Source of the DNA: Rhodoferax sp. U11-2br
Lineage (GTDB): Bacteria; Pseudomonadota; Gammaproteobacteria; Burkholderiales; Burkholderiaceae_C
Length of the DNA: 64,000 nt
Direction of reading: 5' to 3'
NCBI RefSeq assembly: GCF_018619435.1
Contig: NZ_JAHFZF010000004.1
Coordinates: forward strand, 62,001-126,000
Part shown: in pieces, positions 10,432 through 18,694 of the stretch
Layout: every line of letters begins with the position of its first letter
Numbering within the stretch: the first letter of the stretch is position 1
Notes under the pieces: generated by a model
Told to the model about the DNA's origin: nothing
The model's input: only the letters and a program-made list of their open reading frames with translations
Database searches by the model: none
Translations under genes and position numbers: made by a program

Positions 10432-11244
10432 ATGAAAATCGCCGTCCATGTGAACCACCAAGACGAGGTGGCCAGCCTCTACGAGGCAGGCTTTCTGCGG
10501 CTTTATGAGAAAAACATAGCAGAAGACCAAGATGTTTGGCGGGCTACAGCAGAAATTGCCTTTGCAATAGACGCTGACATGCCCTTGTCCCTGGTCAAAG
10601 CAGCCATCCACGCCGCCTGGGCCGAACTGGGTGACTGCACGCTGCTGGTGTCTGCCGACGTGCGCGGCATGATCTATTCGGTGCTGCAAGAAGAGCTGGG
10701 TGTGCACACCTGGAAGTCAGAAGGCCCGCTCTTGCAGCAGCTCGACATGGTCAGCCAGAAGCAGACCGAGCAGGAAGCCAAACGCCGCTTTGAGTTGGTA
10801 AACCTGGCCGGCAAACTGGCACCGGCACCGATGCGGGTGGGGGACCCGCAAGCGGGCCATTTCTGGATTGATCTCAAAGAGGCGCTGGCCCACGAATCGG
10901 CGCAAACCTCGCGCCAGATCCTGATTCCTTTCTTAAGCAGTGGTCGTTTTTGCAAGCTGGAGATCCTGTGTGACCATTTGCCGAAATGGCTGTCCTGGGA
11001 GCTTGAGCGCCTGAACTTGAGCGCCGAAAGCGAGGACATTGACGCCACCAGTGCGGGCTTGCGGGTCACTGTCTACGCTCGCAACACCCCCGAAGGGCTG
11101 GCCCGCAAAGTGGGTTTGCTGGGCGCTGGCCCAACACCACAGCTGGCCTGCCCGCGGGAACTGCAGCGTCAGCAAGCCCTGACGGGCACTACCCCCACAC
11201 CCGCCTCGCCAGGGCGGCTGACACTCACACTGGAGAGCATCTGA
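10432..11244 (+). CDS. anfO: Fe-only nitrogenase accessory protein AnfO
   Basis: This 270-residue protein is recognised as the AnfO accessory protein (anf1 in Rhodobacter) by its place after anfK and its beginning MKIAVHVNHQDEVASLYEAG. AnfO-type genes occur with Fe-only nitrogenases and are reported to be needed for growth on that enzyme, but the biochemical role is unknown. No metal-binding motif or membrane segment stands out; the C-terminal 25 residues are Thr/Pro-rich. The ATG at 10432 was chosen over a longer frame because the family starts there. The stop overlaps the next start (TGATG), so the two are translationally coupled. Confidence 0.88.
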   Translation: MKIAVHVNHQDEVASLYEAGFLRLYEKNIAEDQDVWRATAEIAFAIDADMPLSLVKAAIHAAWAELGDCTLLVSADVRGMIYSVLQEELGVHTWKSEGPLLQQLDMVSQKQTEQEAKRRFELVNLAGKLAPAPMRVGDPQAGHFWIDLKEALAHESAQTSRQILIPFLSSGRFCKLEILCDHLPKWLSWELERLNLSAESEDIDATSAGLRVTVYARNTPEGLARKVGLLGAGPTPQLACPRELQRQQALTGTTPTPASPGRLTLTLESI

Positions 11245-11744
11245 TGGCGACGCAAGTTTTTTCGGTGCCGATCTCGGGCATCACCCGGCCCTCAACAGCC
11301 AAAAGCCAGCCCAGCTCGCGCCTGTTTGAGTCGGACGAGCAGCGTTATGTGAATGGTTACCGTGATGCGCTAGCCTACCATGAGCGCGCCCGCCAATTCG
11401 CGCGGGATGGGCTGCGCCCGAGTCTGGTCTTCAACGTGGCCTCGGTCGCCATCGAGTGTTACCTGGTGGCCCTGTGCTCGCGTTTCCAGGTGATGCCGAT
11501 GAACCACAACTTTGGCAGCCTGATGGACGACGCGGTATCGCTGGTGTCGTTTTCACCTGCGCTGCATGACGCCATTCGCGGACTCGATGAGATTTTTGGC
11601 ATCTGCTCGCTGGAGGACTACTTCCATGGCACGCCTGAGGCAGAGGACGCCGAGCGCAGCTTGTGGATCTGCCAGTCACTGCAAGAGATGCTCGCCAGTT
11701 TGCCAGAGTACACAACAAAAAACGACCCTAGCCCTTATGTATAA
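11244..11744 (+). CDS. AnfR-position accessory protein with HEPN-like helices
   Basis: This 166-residue protein occupies the position of anfR/anf2 in Fe-only operons. Residues about 30-100 (YRDALAYHERARQFA, then VFNVASVAIECYLVALCS and MNHNFGSLMDD) look like a HEPN-type four-helix bundle, including the spaced His-Asn-Phe-Gly before LMDD. No HEPN RNase Rx4-6H motif is evident, so an RNase activity is not implied. It overlaps the anfO stop by one base. Its last codons and stop (SPYV, TAA) lie inside a palindromic repeat that also starts the next gene. It is probably AnfR, but the name is withheld because the match is by position. Confidence 0.6.
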   Translation: MATQVFSVPISGITRPSTAKSQPSSRLFESDEQRYVNGYRDALAYHERARQFARDGLRPSLVFNVASVAIECYLVALCSRFQVMPMNHNFGSLMDDAVSLVSFSPALHDAIRGLDEIFGICSLEDYFHGTPEAEDAERSLWICQSLQEMLASLPEYTTKNDPSPYV

Positions 11745-11760
11745 AGGGTTATCAGCTATG
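11727..11760 (+). repeat. TAGCTAT-tailed palindromic repeat at the anf accessory gene junction
   Basis: This is a copy of the dispersed repeat: AGCCCTTATGTATAAAGGG followed by TTATCAGCTATG. CCCTT and AAGGG form the stem. The copy supplies the stop codon TAA (11742-11744) of the HEPN-like gene, a Shine-Dalgarno-like AAAGGG (11743-11748) and the ATG (11758-11760) of the anf3-like gene. Confidence 0.7.
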
Positions 11761-12273
11761 AATCATGTAGAAACCCAAACCCACACTGGCGCGCACCCGC
11801 ATGCCCATCGGCCCATGCGGCGCAAGGCGCGTGAGGTCACCGACTTTGCCGAGATATCCGGCGTGTTGCAGCGCGAGAAACTGATGCACCTGGCCATGAG
11901 CCAGAACGACGTGCCCTTTTTGGTGCCCGTCTACTTTGGCTGGGACGGCGCCGCCTTGTATTTCCACTCCGCGACGGCCGGCAGCAAGATCAATATCCTG
12001 CAGGCCAACCCGGAAGTGTGTTTTGAGGTGTCGACGGTGGCCGGGTTCATCGAGGCGGACGAGGCCTGTGATTTTGAGGCCCGCCACAGCACCGTGATCG
12101 GCTTTGGCCGGGTCACTTTTTTGCAAGACGAAGCCGAGAAAACCCGTGCGCTGGACCTCATCGTGGCCCGCTTCACCCCCAAGCAGTTTGCCTACCCGAA
12201 GGACAACCTCGCCAAGACCTTCGTTCTGCGCATCGACGTGCATTCGATGAAATGCAAACAACACGGACTTTAG
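11758..12273 (+). CDS. Anf3-like flavin/heme split-barrel protein
   Basis: This is a 171-residue pyridoxamine-5-phosphate-oxidase-like split-barrel protein. The core from MRRKAREVTDFAEI through VPFLVPVYFGWDG and LYFHSATAGSKI to the LRIDVHSMKCKQ tail fits the NimA/HugZ-like flavin-binding group. Anf3 of Azotobacter vinelandii, found in the same operon position, is a heme- and FAD-binding low-potential oxidase thought to remove oxygen near the Fe-only enzyme. Histidines that could hold heme are present in the N-terminus (HTGAHPHAH) but their role is not shown. An internal ATG at 11815 (MRRKAREV) is an alternative start. It is likely Anf3, inferred from fold and position. Confidence 0.65.
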   Translation: MNHVETQTHTGAHPHAHRPMRRKAREVTDFAEISGVLQREKLMHLAMSQNDVPFLVPVYFGWDGAALYFHSATAGSKINILQANPEVCFEVSTVAGFIEADEACDFEARHSTVIGFGRVTFLQDEAEKTRALDLIVARFTPKQFAYPKDNLAKTFVLRIDVHSMKCKQHGL

Positions 12274-12282
12274 GAGAACACC

Positions 12283-12471
12283 ATGGTGATGAAGATCAAA
12301 ACCGACGAATGCACCGCCTGCGGCGACTGCGCTAGCGCCTGCCCGAACCAGGCCATCAGCCGCAAAAGCGCGGTTTACGTGGTCAACGCTGACCAATGCA
12401 ACGAGTGTGAAGAGCACGACTTGCCAAAATGCCAGGACGCTTGCCCCGCCAACTGCATCGATTTTTCTTGA
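12283..12471 (+). CDS. 2[4Fe-4S] ferredoxin, FdxN type
   Basis: This 62-residue ferredoxin has two cluster motifs: CTACGDCASACP and CNECEEHDLPKCQDACP. The second has the long insert between its second and third cysteines typical of FdxN-type nif ferredoxins. It is a likely low-potential electron donor to AnfH or to cofactor assembly. AGGAGA precedes the ATG by about six bases, and the gap to the anf3-like gene is nine bases, so it belongs to the same operon. Its place in an anf operon suggests it serves the Fe-only system specifically. Confidence 0.9.
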   Translation: MVMKIKTDECTACGDCASACPNQAISRKSAVYVVNADQCNECEEHDLPKCQDACPANCIDFS

Positions 12472-12485
12472 GCAGCACCCGGCCC

Positions 12486-13220
12486 ATGAAAACGGCCCTG
12501 GTCATCACCCACGTCTCGTTTGAAGACCTGGGCAGTCTCGACGCTGTGTTGCGCCAGGCGGGCTTCCACATCGACTACCGAGACGCCATCACCACCGACC
12601 TCAACAGCCTTGACCCGCACGCCCCCGACCTGCTGGTGGTGTTAGGTGGCCCGATTGGGGTCTACGAGCAAGCCAGCTACCCCTTCCTCACCGCAGAAAT
12701 CACGTTGCTGCGTGAACGACTCGTCCGCCAGCAGCCCACCCTGGGCATATGCCTGGGCGCACAACTCATGGCCGCCGCGCTGGGCGCCCAGGTGTACCCG
12801 GGCCCATCCGGCAAGGAGATCGGCTGGATGCCCGTGTTTGCGCCGGACGGTGCAGCAGCCGACAATCCGCTGCAACCCCTGTTTCAGCCCGGCCTACAGG
12901 TGCTGCACTGGCACGGCGACACCTTTGACCTGCCAGCAGGCGCCCGCCTGTTGGCAAGTTCTGCGCTCTACCCGCATCAGGCGTTTGCTGTGGGCCAGCA
13001 TGCCCTGGCACTGCAGTTCCACCCCGAAGCCCAAGCCCAGTCGCTGCGGCGTTGGTATGTCGGCCATGCGTGTGAGTTATCGCAGGCGGGTATCAGTGTG
13101 GCCGCGCTGCGCGAGCAGTCTGCCCACTATGCACCGCTGCTGGAAAAGCAGGCGGCGCTGATGTGGCAACAGTGGCTAGTGACGACGTTTGCGTCATCCG
13201 ATGAAACACGCAGCAGGTGA
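12486..13220 (+). CDS. Class I glutamine amidotransferase (GMP synthase-like domain)
   Basis: This stand-alone class I glutamine amidotransferase has about 244 residues. The nucleophile elbow GICLGAQLMA holds the catalytic cysteine (near residue 84), and ALQFHPEA holds the His and Glu of the triad. No synthetase domain is attached, so the substrate is unknown; relatives act on glutamine-like amides or gamma-glutamyl compounds. It follows the ferredoxin by 14 bases and is probably the last gene of the anf transcript. It converges on draT with only 12 bases between stops. A role linked to nitrogen status is possible but not shown. Confidence 0.85.
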   Translation: MKTALVITHVSFEDLGSLDAVLRQAGFHIDYRDAITTDLNSLDPHAPDLLVVLGGPIGVYEQASYPFLTAEITLLRERLVRQQPTLGICLGAQLMAAALGAQVYPGPSGKEIGWMPVFAPDGAAADNPLQPLFQPGLQVLHWHGDTFDLPAGARLLASSALYPHQAFAVGQHALALQFHPEAQAQSLRRWYVGHACELSQAGISVAALREQSAHYAPLLEKQAALMWQQWLVTTFASSDETRSR

Positions 13221-13232
13221 CGTCATCCAGCC

Positions 13233-14105
13233 TCACAAATACCCATGCCACGCCCGCACCGTGTAGTTACCACCGATCACGATGTATTCGTTCTCGCTGT
13301 TGAGCAACGGCTCACTCAGCAGGCCGGGGTGGAACAGGACTTTGCTGGCAGGCACGGTGACTTCTACCAGCCAGTCGCCAAATTCTTCGGCGCGCTCGGC
13401 TGAGGCGGTGAACGAGACCAGGTTGTTGAAGCGCATCACACAGCGGTGGCTGGCCGGGTCGCCGTGCACCAGCTGTTCCTCTAGGTTGTTGGTGCCGCGC
13501 CAGAGGCGAATGCGACTCGGGCCGGGCTCGCCGAAGCGGCGGATGCTCCACTGGCAATATTCAAACAGGGTGTCGAGCTGGAAATTGATGGCGTTGTTGT
13601 GGAAGCGGCTGTGCACCTTCTCTTCCAGATAGGTCACCCAGGCGGGTGACGGAAAGCGCCCCAGCGTTTCTTTGTGAAAGGTCGGCATCAGGCCAAAGCG
13701 GCTCTCCACCCAGCCTTTGAGCACCGCGCCCTGCGGGCTGTTGGCATCAAAGCCCCAGCCACGCAGCAGATCCAGGTAACTGGTGTGGTAGCGCAGCGGG
13801 ATGGGGTGATCCGTGTCTGCCTGATCGCGCCCAAACTGCTGGGCCATGCCGTACTGAAATACCTCTGCCGCTTCTTCCTGGGTCTGGCAGCTTGCCAAAT
13901 GGCGAAACAGTGTGGTTTGCGACTCGCGCGTGCCGTGGATGTGCAGCGCCACCGGGTGTTGGTTGAAGGCGGTTGAGGCCAGGATGTCGGTGGGCACCCC
14001 CACCATGTTGCCGCGATACCACGCCACCGGGCTGTCAGCGGCTTGCCCGTCCGGTGGCAGGTCGTGCTCTGGGGTGGCTGGGGCTTCGCGGGTCAGGCTG
14101 CGCAT
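13233..14105 (-). CDS. draT: NAD+-dinitrogen-reductase ADP-ribosyltransferase DraT
   Basis: This is a 290-residue DraT, which transfers ADP-ribose from NAD+ to Arg100 of nitrogenase Fe protein in response to ammonium, darkness or energy loss, switching the enzyme off. The ADP-ribosyltransferase triad is visible: Arg in IRLWRGTNN, Ser in LVSFTASAERA, and the Glu pair in NSENEYIVIGG. The target arginine is conserved in AnfH of this window. The ATG at 14105 was chosen because the longer frame overlaps prmC. It lies 43 bases after prmC on the same strand, so it may be transcribed with hemA-prfA-prmC. The usual partner draG is not in the window. Confidence 0.92.
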   Translation of the reverse strand: MRSLTREAPATPEHDLPPDGQAADSPVAWYRGNMVGVPTDILASTAFNQHPVALHIHGTRESQTTLFRHLASCQTQEEAAEVFQYGMAQQFGRDQADTDHPIPLRYHTSYLDLLRGWGFDANSPQGAVLKGWVESRFGLMPTFHKETLGRFPSPAWVTYLEEKVHSRFHNNAINFQLDTLFEYCQWSIRRFGEPGPSRIRLWRGTNNLEEQLVHGDPASHRCVMRFNNLVSFTASAERAEEFGDWLVEVTVPASKVLFHPGLLSEPLLNSENEYIVIGGNYTVRAWHGYL

Positions 14106-14148
14106 GCCGCCCAGTATGCCACCGCTGTTGGGGGCAAAACTTGGCTTA

Positions 14149-14991
14149 TCAGGCGCCCAGGCAGCCGCCGCTGCAGCGCTCGATGCCTGCCAGATCGCAG
14201 CGCGATTGCACGTGGTCAAAACCGCTTTGTGTCAGCAGTTGGCGCACCGCAGGGGCCTGGTCGTAACCATGTTCCAGCAGCAGCCAGCCGCCGGGTTGGA
14301 GGTGCGCGGGGGCGGCGCTGATGATCTGCAGCAAATCATCCAGACCGCTGGCGCCGCTGGTCAATGCTTGAATCGGTTCAAACCTCAAGGCTGCCAGATG
14401 CGAATCTTGGTCGGGGATGTAGGGTGGGTTCGAGACAATGGCATCAAACCGGGGCGTGCCAGCGGGCAGGGCAGCCAGCCACGGGCCTTGGTTAAACGTC
14501 ACTTCCAGTTGCAGGCGTTGTGCATTGGTTTGCGCTACGGCGAGTGCTTTCGGACTCATGTCGGTGGCCCAGACATCCATTTGCGGTTGTGTGGCTTTGA
14601 GCGCCAGCGCAATCGCGCCGCTGCCAGTGCCCAGGTCCAGCACACGTGCTGCTTTGCTGGGCAGCAGTTCCAGAGCCCAGTCGACCAGGGTCTCGGTGTC
14701 GGGGCGCGGCACCAGCACGTCGGGGCTGACTTGCAGCGCCAGTCCGTAAAACGCCTTGCTGCCTGTGATGTAGGCCAGCGGCTCTCCGGCCAGACGGCGC
14801 TGGGCCAGGGCTTGTAGCTCGGCCTGCTGGGTGGGCTGCAGTGCGTCGGTGTCGTGCGCCAGCAACCAGCCACGCTGGGTGACGGGTTGACCCAGCACAT
14901 GCAGCAGCAGCAGCTGGGCGTCCAGTCGGTCCAGGCCGCGCTGTTGCAGATCAGCCAGCGCTTGCGCCAGGGTAGCAGGTGAGGGTGTCAT
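14149..14991 (-). CDS. prmC: Peptide chain release factor N5-glutamine methyltransferase
   Basis: PrmC (280 residues) methylates the glutamine of the GGQ motif in release factors 1 and 2, using S-adenosylmethionine. The SAM site VLDLGTGSGAIALALK is near residue 115 and the catalytic NPPY is in FDAIVSNPPYIPDQDSH. The N-terminal helical substrate-binding domain is complete. It lies 71 bases downstream of prfA, its substrate gene, with a palindromic repeat between them. In related genomes grxD usually comes next; here draT does. Confidence 0.95.
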   Translation of the reverse strand: MTPSPATLAQALADLQQRGLDRLDAQLLLLHVLGQPVTQRGWLLAHDTDALQPTQQAELQALAQRRLAGEPLAYITGSKAFYGLALQVSPDVLVPRPDTETLVDWALELLPSKAARVLDLGTGSGAIALALKATQPQMDVWATDMSPKALAVAQTNAQRLQLEVTFNQGPWLAALPAGTPRFDAIVSNPPYIPDQDSHLAALRFEPIQALTSGASGLDDLLQIISAAPAHLQPGGWLLLEHGYDQAPAVRQLLTQSGFDHVQSRCDLAGIERCSGGCLGA

Positions 14992-15004
14992 GGATACTAT
15001 GATT

Positions 15005-15050
15005 TGTAGAGCTTCTAGTCCTTATTGGATAAGGACTAGAGCACGGTTTT
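15005..15050 (-). repeat. TAGCTAT-family palindromic repeat between prfA and prmC
   Basis: A perfect 12-base stem (TCTAGTCCTTAT with ATAAGGACTAGA) closes on a three-base loop. Read on the minus strand it matches the repeat family (CTTATCCAATAAG core), but the tail has diverged. It could slow or end transcription between prfA and prmC. Confidence 0.7.
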
Positions 15051-15062
15051 TCATATGAAATG

Positions 15063-16157
15063 TCAGGTGTTGAGCTCCAGCGCTGCCAGCTGTTCGGCCG
15101 CTTCGTGGGCCTGCAGCGCGTTCACCACGTCGTCCAAATCGCCTTCCATGATGGTCAGCAGCTTGTACAACGTCAGGTTGATGCGGTGGTCAGTCAGGCG
15201 GCCCTGCGGAAAGTTGTAGGTGCGGATGCGGTCGCTGCGGTCGCCGCTGCCAACCAGGCTTTTGCGCTCGGCCGACTCCTTGGCGGCGCGTTCCGAGCGG
15301 TCTTTTTCCTGGATCCGTGCCGTCAACACCTTGAGCGCCTGCGCCTTGTTGCTGTGCTGGCTGCGCCCGTCCTGGCATTCGGCGACGATGCCGGTCGGCA
15401 GGTGGGTGATGCGCACCGCCGAGTCGGTTTTGTTGATGTGCTGACCACCGGCGCCGCTGGCGCGGTAGGTGTCGATGCGCAGGTCGCTCGGGTTGATTTT
15501 GATGGCCTCGGCCTCATCCGGCTCGGCCATCACCGCCACGGTGGCGGCGCTGGTGTGGATGCGGCCCTGGGTTTCGGTCACCGGCACGCGTTGCACCCGG
15601 TGGCCGCCGGACTCGAACTTGAGCGCGCCGTAAACGTTGTCACCTTCGATGCGCAGCACCAGTTCCTTGTAACCGCCCAACTCGCTGGCGGATTCACTCA
15701 TCACCTCATGTTTCCAGCCTTTGCGGTCGCAGTAGCGCAGGTACATACGCGCCAGGTCGGCGGCAAACAGGGCGGACTCGTCGCCACCGGTGCCGGCGCG
15801 GATTTCCACAAAGGCCGGGCGTGCGTCGTCCGGGTCTTTGGGCAGCAGCATGCGTTGCAACTCGGCTTCCAACTGCGCCAGCTCGGCGTTGGCCGCGTCG
15901 ATTTCTTCTTGCGCCATGGCCAGCATTTCGGCGTCGTCGGACGCGTCTTTGAGCATGTCTTGTGCGCCTGCCAGGTCGGCCTCGCGCTGCTGGTAACGCA
16001 GCCAGCGGCTGGCCACCGCTGCCACGTCGGTGTGTTCACGTGACAGCACCAGAAACTGGGCCATGTCGCTCATGATGTCCTGGCGCGAGAGCAAAAATTC
16101 AAGTTCGCCCAGACGGTCGGCATAACGGGCGAGTTGTTGGCGGAGAAAAGGTTTCAT
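15063..16157 (-). CDS. prfA: Peptide chain release factor 1
   Basis: RF1 (364 residues) ends translation at UAA and UAG. The peptidyl-hydrolase GGQ motif is in [15 protein letters not shown], and the codon-recognition region contains the RF1-type PxT segment within [10 protein letters not shown]'s neighbourhood. The start ATG ([20 protein letters not shown]) is at 16157; the longer open frame to 16484 has no family similarity and crosses the hemA end. It sits between hemA and prmC, the standard betaproteobacterial order. Confidence 0.95.
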   Translation of the reverse strand: MKPFLRQQLARYADRLGELEFLLSRQDIMSDMAQFLVLSREHTDVAAVASRWLRYQQREADLAGAQDMLKDASDDAEMLAMAQEEIDAANAELAQLEAELQRMLLPKDPDDARPAFVEIRAGTGGDESALFAADLARMYLRYCDRKGWKHEVMSESASELGGYKELVLRIEGDNVYGALKFESGGHRVQRVPVTETQGRIHTSAATVAVMAEPDEAEAIKINPSDLRIDTYRASGAGGQHINKTDSAVRITHLPTGIVAECQDGRSQHSNKAQALKVLTARIQEKDRSERAAKESAERKSLVGSGDRSDRIRTYNFPQGRLTDHRINLTLYKLLTIMEGDLDDVVNALQAHEAAEQLAALELNT

Positions 16158-16329
16158 GGGTTCTTTGTCAGGGGCAGCGTTTGGAACAGGTGGGCTGTCT
16201 TGCCGACTATGGGTCGGCATCCAAGCTGTGGGTTGTTGGGTAGGCAGATCAGGCCCGCCAAGGCCGCGTGGGTCAACAGCCTGCGAGCGGCAACGGCTAA
16301 CGTTGCCCGGGCTGCTGTGGCCAGCGCAG

Positions 16330-17589
16330 CTAACGCTCTTTGCGCAGGAAAAAGTGCTGGACGGCCGCGCTGGCGCGTTCACGTGCGGCCGAATCTCCGG
16401 CGCGGAGTTCAGCCATGGCACCATGCAGCATCTTCTGGGTGATGCCTTTGGACAGGGCTTCGAGCACGCTGTCGATGTCTTCACCCTTGAGCAGCAGTTT
16501 GCGGGCGCGTGCCATCTCGGCGTTGCGCCAGGCGTCGGCCTGGGCGTTGAGTGCCTGGATCAGCGGCACGGTGCTGCGCTGGTCAACCCAGTGCAAAAAG
16601 CTCTGTACCCCGGCGTCCACAATCGCTTCGGCCTGTGCCACCGCAGCCTGGCGGTTGGCCTGGGCGGTTTGCACCACACCAGCCAGATCGTCCACGGTGT
16701 AGAGGTACACGTCTTCGAGTTCCTTGACCTCGATCTCGATGTCACGCGGCACCGCCAAGTCGACCATGAACATCGGGCGGCGGCGGCGTTTTTTCAAGGC
16801 GCGTTCGACCGAGCCCAGGCCGATCAGCGGCAGGGTGCTGGCGGTGCAGCTCACCACCGCGTCAAATTCATGCAGGCGGTCCGGCAGGTCCGCCAGGCAC
16901 ATGACCTCTGCGCCAAACTTGCTGGCCAACTCTTCACCGCGCGACAGCGTGCGGTTGGCGATCACCATGCTTTTGGGGCTTTTGGCAGCAAAGTGGGTGG
17001 CGCACAGGTCGATCATTTCGCCCGCACCTACAAACAGCACTTTGACCTCGTTGAGGTTTTCAAACAACTGGCTGGCCAGGCGCACAGCGGCGGCTGCCAT
17101 GCTGATGGAGTGGGCGCCGATCTCGGTGGAGGTACGCACCTCTTTGGCTACCGCAAACGAGCGCTGGAACATCTGGCTCAGCGTGGTGCCCAGCGAGCCG
17201 GCAGCCTCGGCAGCACGCACCGCGTCCTTGATCTGGCCCAGAATCTGGGGTTCACCGAGCACCATCGAGTCCAGCCCGCTGGCTACACGGAAAGCGTGGC
17301 GGGCGGCCAAACCGTCGGTCAGGGTGTAGGAATGGGCACGCAACACCTCGGGCGAGACGCCGCCGCTGTGGGCCAGCCAGTCCAGGGTGTGCTGCAGCTG
17401 TGGCTGTTCACAGGCGCAATAAATCTCGGTGCGGTTGCAGGTGGAGATCAAGGCCGCCTCGGGCTGGCGGCTCAGGGCACTGCGCAAAGCGTGTAAGGTG
17501 GGGGTGATTTGGTCGACGGCGAACGCAAACCGGCCGCGCAGATCGAGCGGTGCGGTCGTGTGATTGATGCCTAAAGCCCAGACTGCCAT
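16330..17589 (-). CDS. hemA: Glutamyl-tRNA reductase
   Basis: This 419-residue enzyme makes glutamate-1-semialdehyde from glutamyl-tRNA with NADPH, the first step of C5 tetrapyrrole synthesis. The nucleophilic cysteine is in [11 protein letters not shown] near residue 50. The NADPH domain has [17 protein letters not shown], and the C-terminal dimerisation helix follows. The length is normal. It is the first gene of hemA-prfA-prmC and is divergent from a small membrane protein gene with a 37-base gap that holds a 7-base dyad. Later pathway genes hemCD lie near 54 kb. Confidence 0.95.
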   Translation of the reverse strand: MAVWALGINHTTAPLDLRGRFAFAVDQITPTLHALRSALSRQPEAALISTCNRTEIYCACEQPQLQHTLDWLAHSGGVSPEVLRAHSYTLTDGLAARHAFRVASGLDSMVLGEPQILGQIKDAVRAAEAAGSLGTTLSQMFQRSFAVAKEVRTSTEIGAHSISMAAAAVRLASQLFENLNEVKVLFVGAGEMIDLCATHFAAKSPKSMVIANRTLSRGEELASKFGAEVMCLADLPDRLHEFDAVVSCTASTLPLIGLGSVERALKKRRRRPMFMVDLAVPRDIEIEVKELEDVYLYTVDDLAGVVQTAQANRQAAVAQAEAIVDAGVQSFLHWVDQRSTVPLIQALNAQADAWRNAEMARARKLLLKGEDIDSVLEALSKGITQKMLHGAMAELRAGDSAARERASAAVQHFFLRKER

Positions 17590-17600
17590 GATGGAATTAT

Positions 17601-17620
17601 AAAATCAACTGTATGATTTT
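17601..17620. promoter_or_regulatory. Dyad in the hemA divergent promoter gap
   Basis: AAAATCA and TGATTTT form a perfect inverted repeat with a six-base spacer. It fills most of the 37 bases between the hemA start and the divergent membrane protein gene. It is a candidate operator, but it is not a standard FNR box (TTGAT-N4-ATCAA). Confidence 0.35.
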
Positions 17621-17626
17621 CAACAA

Positions 17627-17929
17627 GTGTCAACTCAAATTGACGAATTGTCTACGCTAATGGGTTTTCTGGCCGCCATCAACCATGTCCTCAACTTTCT
17701 GGCGCCCGCGTTGTGGCTGGCGCTGTTGTTGCCGGTGTTTGCCCGCTTTGTGATGGGAAAACGGGCTGTAGCTCGCACGCTATCTGGGCAGATAGCTCTT
17801 CATTTTGTAGTGGGTTGCTGCGTGCTGCTGGCCGGCCTGGTGTTGTTTGGGCGAGACGGCAAGATGCTCACCTACCTGGCGTTGGTGCTGGTGCTGGCCA
17901 GCACCCAGTGCTTGTTAGCGCGCCGGTGA
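17627..17929 (+). CDS. Small membrane protein, unknown function
   Basis: This 100-residue protein has three predicted membrane segments: NFLAPALWLALLLPVFAR, ALHFVVGCCVLLAGLVLF and [17 protein letters not shown]. No family was recognised, though short inner-membrane proteins of this size are common next to hemA in Comamonadaceae. The GTG at 17627 starts the frame; an ATG at 17660 (MGFLAAINH) is an alternative and would give a more typical start. Bases 17778-17795 inside the gene form a small palindrome (GCTATCT, GGGC, AGATAGC). The stop lies inside the end of ugpQ, which is on the other strand. Confidence 0.6.
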   Translation: MSTQIDELSTLMGFLAAINHVLNFLAPALWLALLLPVFARFVMGKRAVARTLSGQIALHFVVGCCVLLAGLVLFGRDGKMLTYLALVLVLASTQCLLARR

Positions 17930-18694
17930 GAACAGCTCGACCCGGTCGGTGATGATCGCGTCGGTGCCCAAAGTCAGCAGCCTTTGCACGTTGTCGTCGT
18001 CGTTGACGGTGTAACTCAGGGTGCGCAGTCCGGCGGTTTTCGCCTGGGCCACGGTGACCACATCCCACAGGCAGTGGTCGCACACAATCGCCACACAACC
18101 CAGCCGCAGAGCGGTTTCCAGCCAGCCATCCCACAGGTTTTCCAGCAGCAAACCCCGCGGCAGCTCGGGTTGGGCCTGTAGCGCACCTTCCAGTGCGGGC
18201 ACCTCGAACGAGGTCAGCAAAGGCGGCACCGCCGCGCCATGCCACAGCCGCGCCGCATGCTGCGCCACCACCTGGCCGGTGTGGTAGTCGGTGCCGGGGG
18301 TGGGTTTGATCTCGATGTTCAAGTCAAAACCGTTGTGGCGGCAGTAGCGGGCAATCGCTTCAAAGGTGGGCAGGGGTTCGCCCACAAACGCGCGTGAATG
18401 CCAGCTGCCCGCATCCAGCAGCGACAGGGTGCTCCAGGGATGCTCACCACCCACGGCGCTCAAGCCGGTGCCCAGCGCCTCGCCCGCATTGGTGGTGCGG
18501 GTCAGGGTGTCGTCGTGCATCAAAAACGGTACACCGTCGGCGCTGAGTTTCACGTCGCACTCAAACATGCGGTAGCCGTGGGCGGCACCGGTGCGGAAGG
18601 CAGACAAGGTGTTTTCTGGCGCGAGTTTGCCAGCGCCACGGTGAGCAATCCAGCGTGGGTAAGGCCAGGGGTGGTCGTGTGGGGTGGTTTTCAT
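17915..18694 (-). CDS. ugpQ: Glycerophosphodiester phosphodiesterase, UgpQ type
   Basis: This 259-residue cytoplasmic phosphodiesterase splits glycerophosphodiesters, imported by the Ugp system, into glycerol-3-phosphate and an alcohol. The active-site segments are [18 protein letters not shown] and [20 protein letters not shown], with the catalytic histidines and metal-binding Glu/Asp. The start overlaps the ugpC stop by four bases (ATGA), so it is the last gene of the ugp operon. Its 3-prime end overlaps the small membrane protein gene on the other strand by 15 bases. Confidence 0.93.
   Translation of the reverse strand: MKTTPHDHPWPYPRWIAHRGAGKLAPENTLSAFRTGAAHGYRMFECDVKLSADGVPFLMHDDTLTRTTNAGEALGTGLSAVGGEHPWSTLSLLDAGSWHSRAFVGEPLPTFEAIARYCRHNGFDLNIEIKPTPGTDYHTGQVVAQHAARLWHGAAVPPLLTSFEVPALEGALQAQPELPRGLLLENLWDGWLETALRLGCVAIVCDHCLWDVVTVAQAKTAGLRTLSYTVNDDDNVQRLLTLGTDAIITDRVELFSPAR

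Noticed and set aside
16156-17496. A 446-codon open frame on the plus strand opposite hemA
   Set aside because: It overlaps conserved glutamyl-tRNA reductase sequence and carries no motifs.
17601-17620. An FNR box for hemA
   Set aside because: The dyad AATCA-N6-TGATT does not fit TTGAT-N4-ATCAA in spacing or orientation.
17771-17812. The GCTATCT/AGATAGC palindrome as a member of the TAGCTAT repeat family
   Set aside because: It lacks the CCCTTAT stem and lies inside a coding frame; only a few bases agree, so it was not counted.
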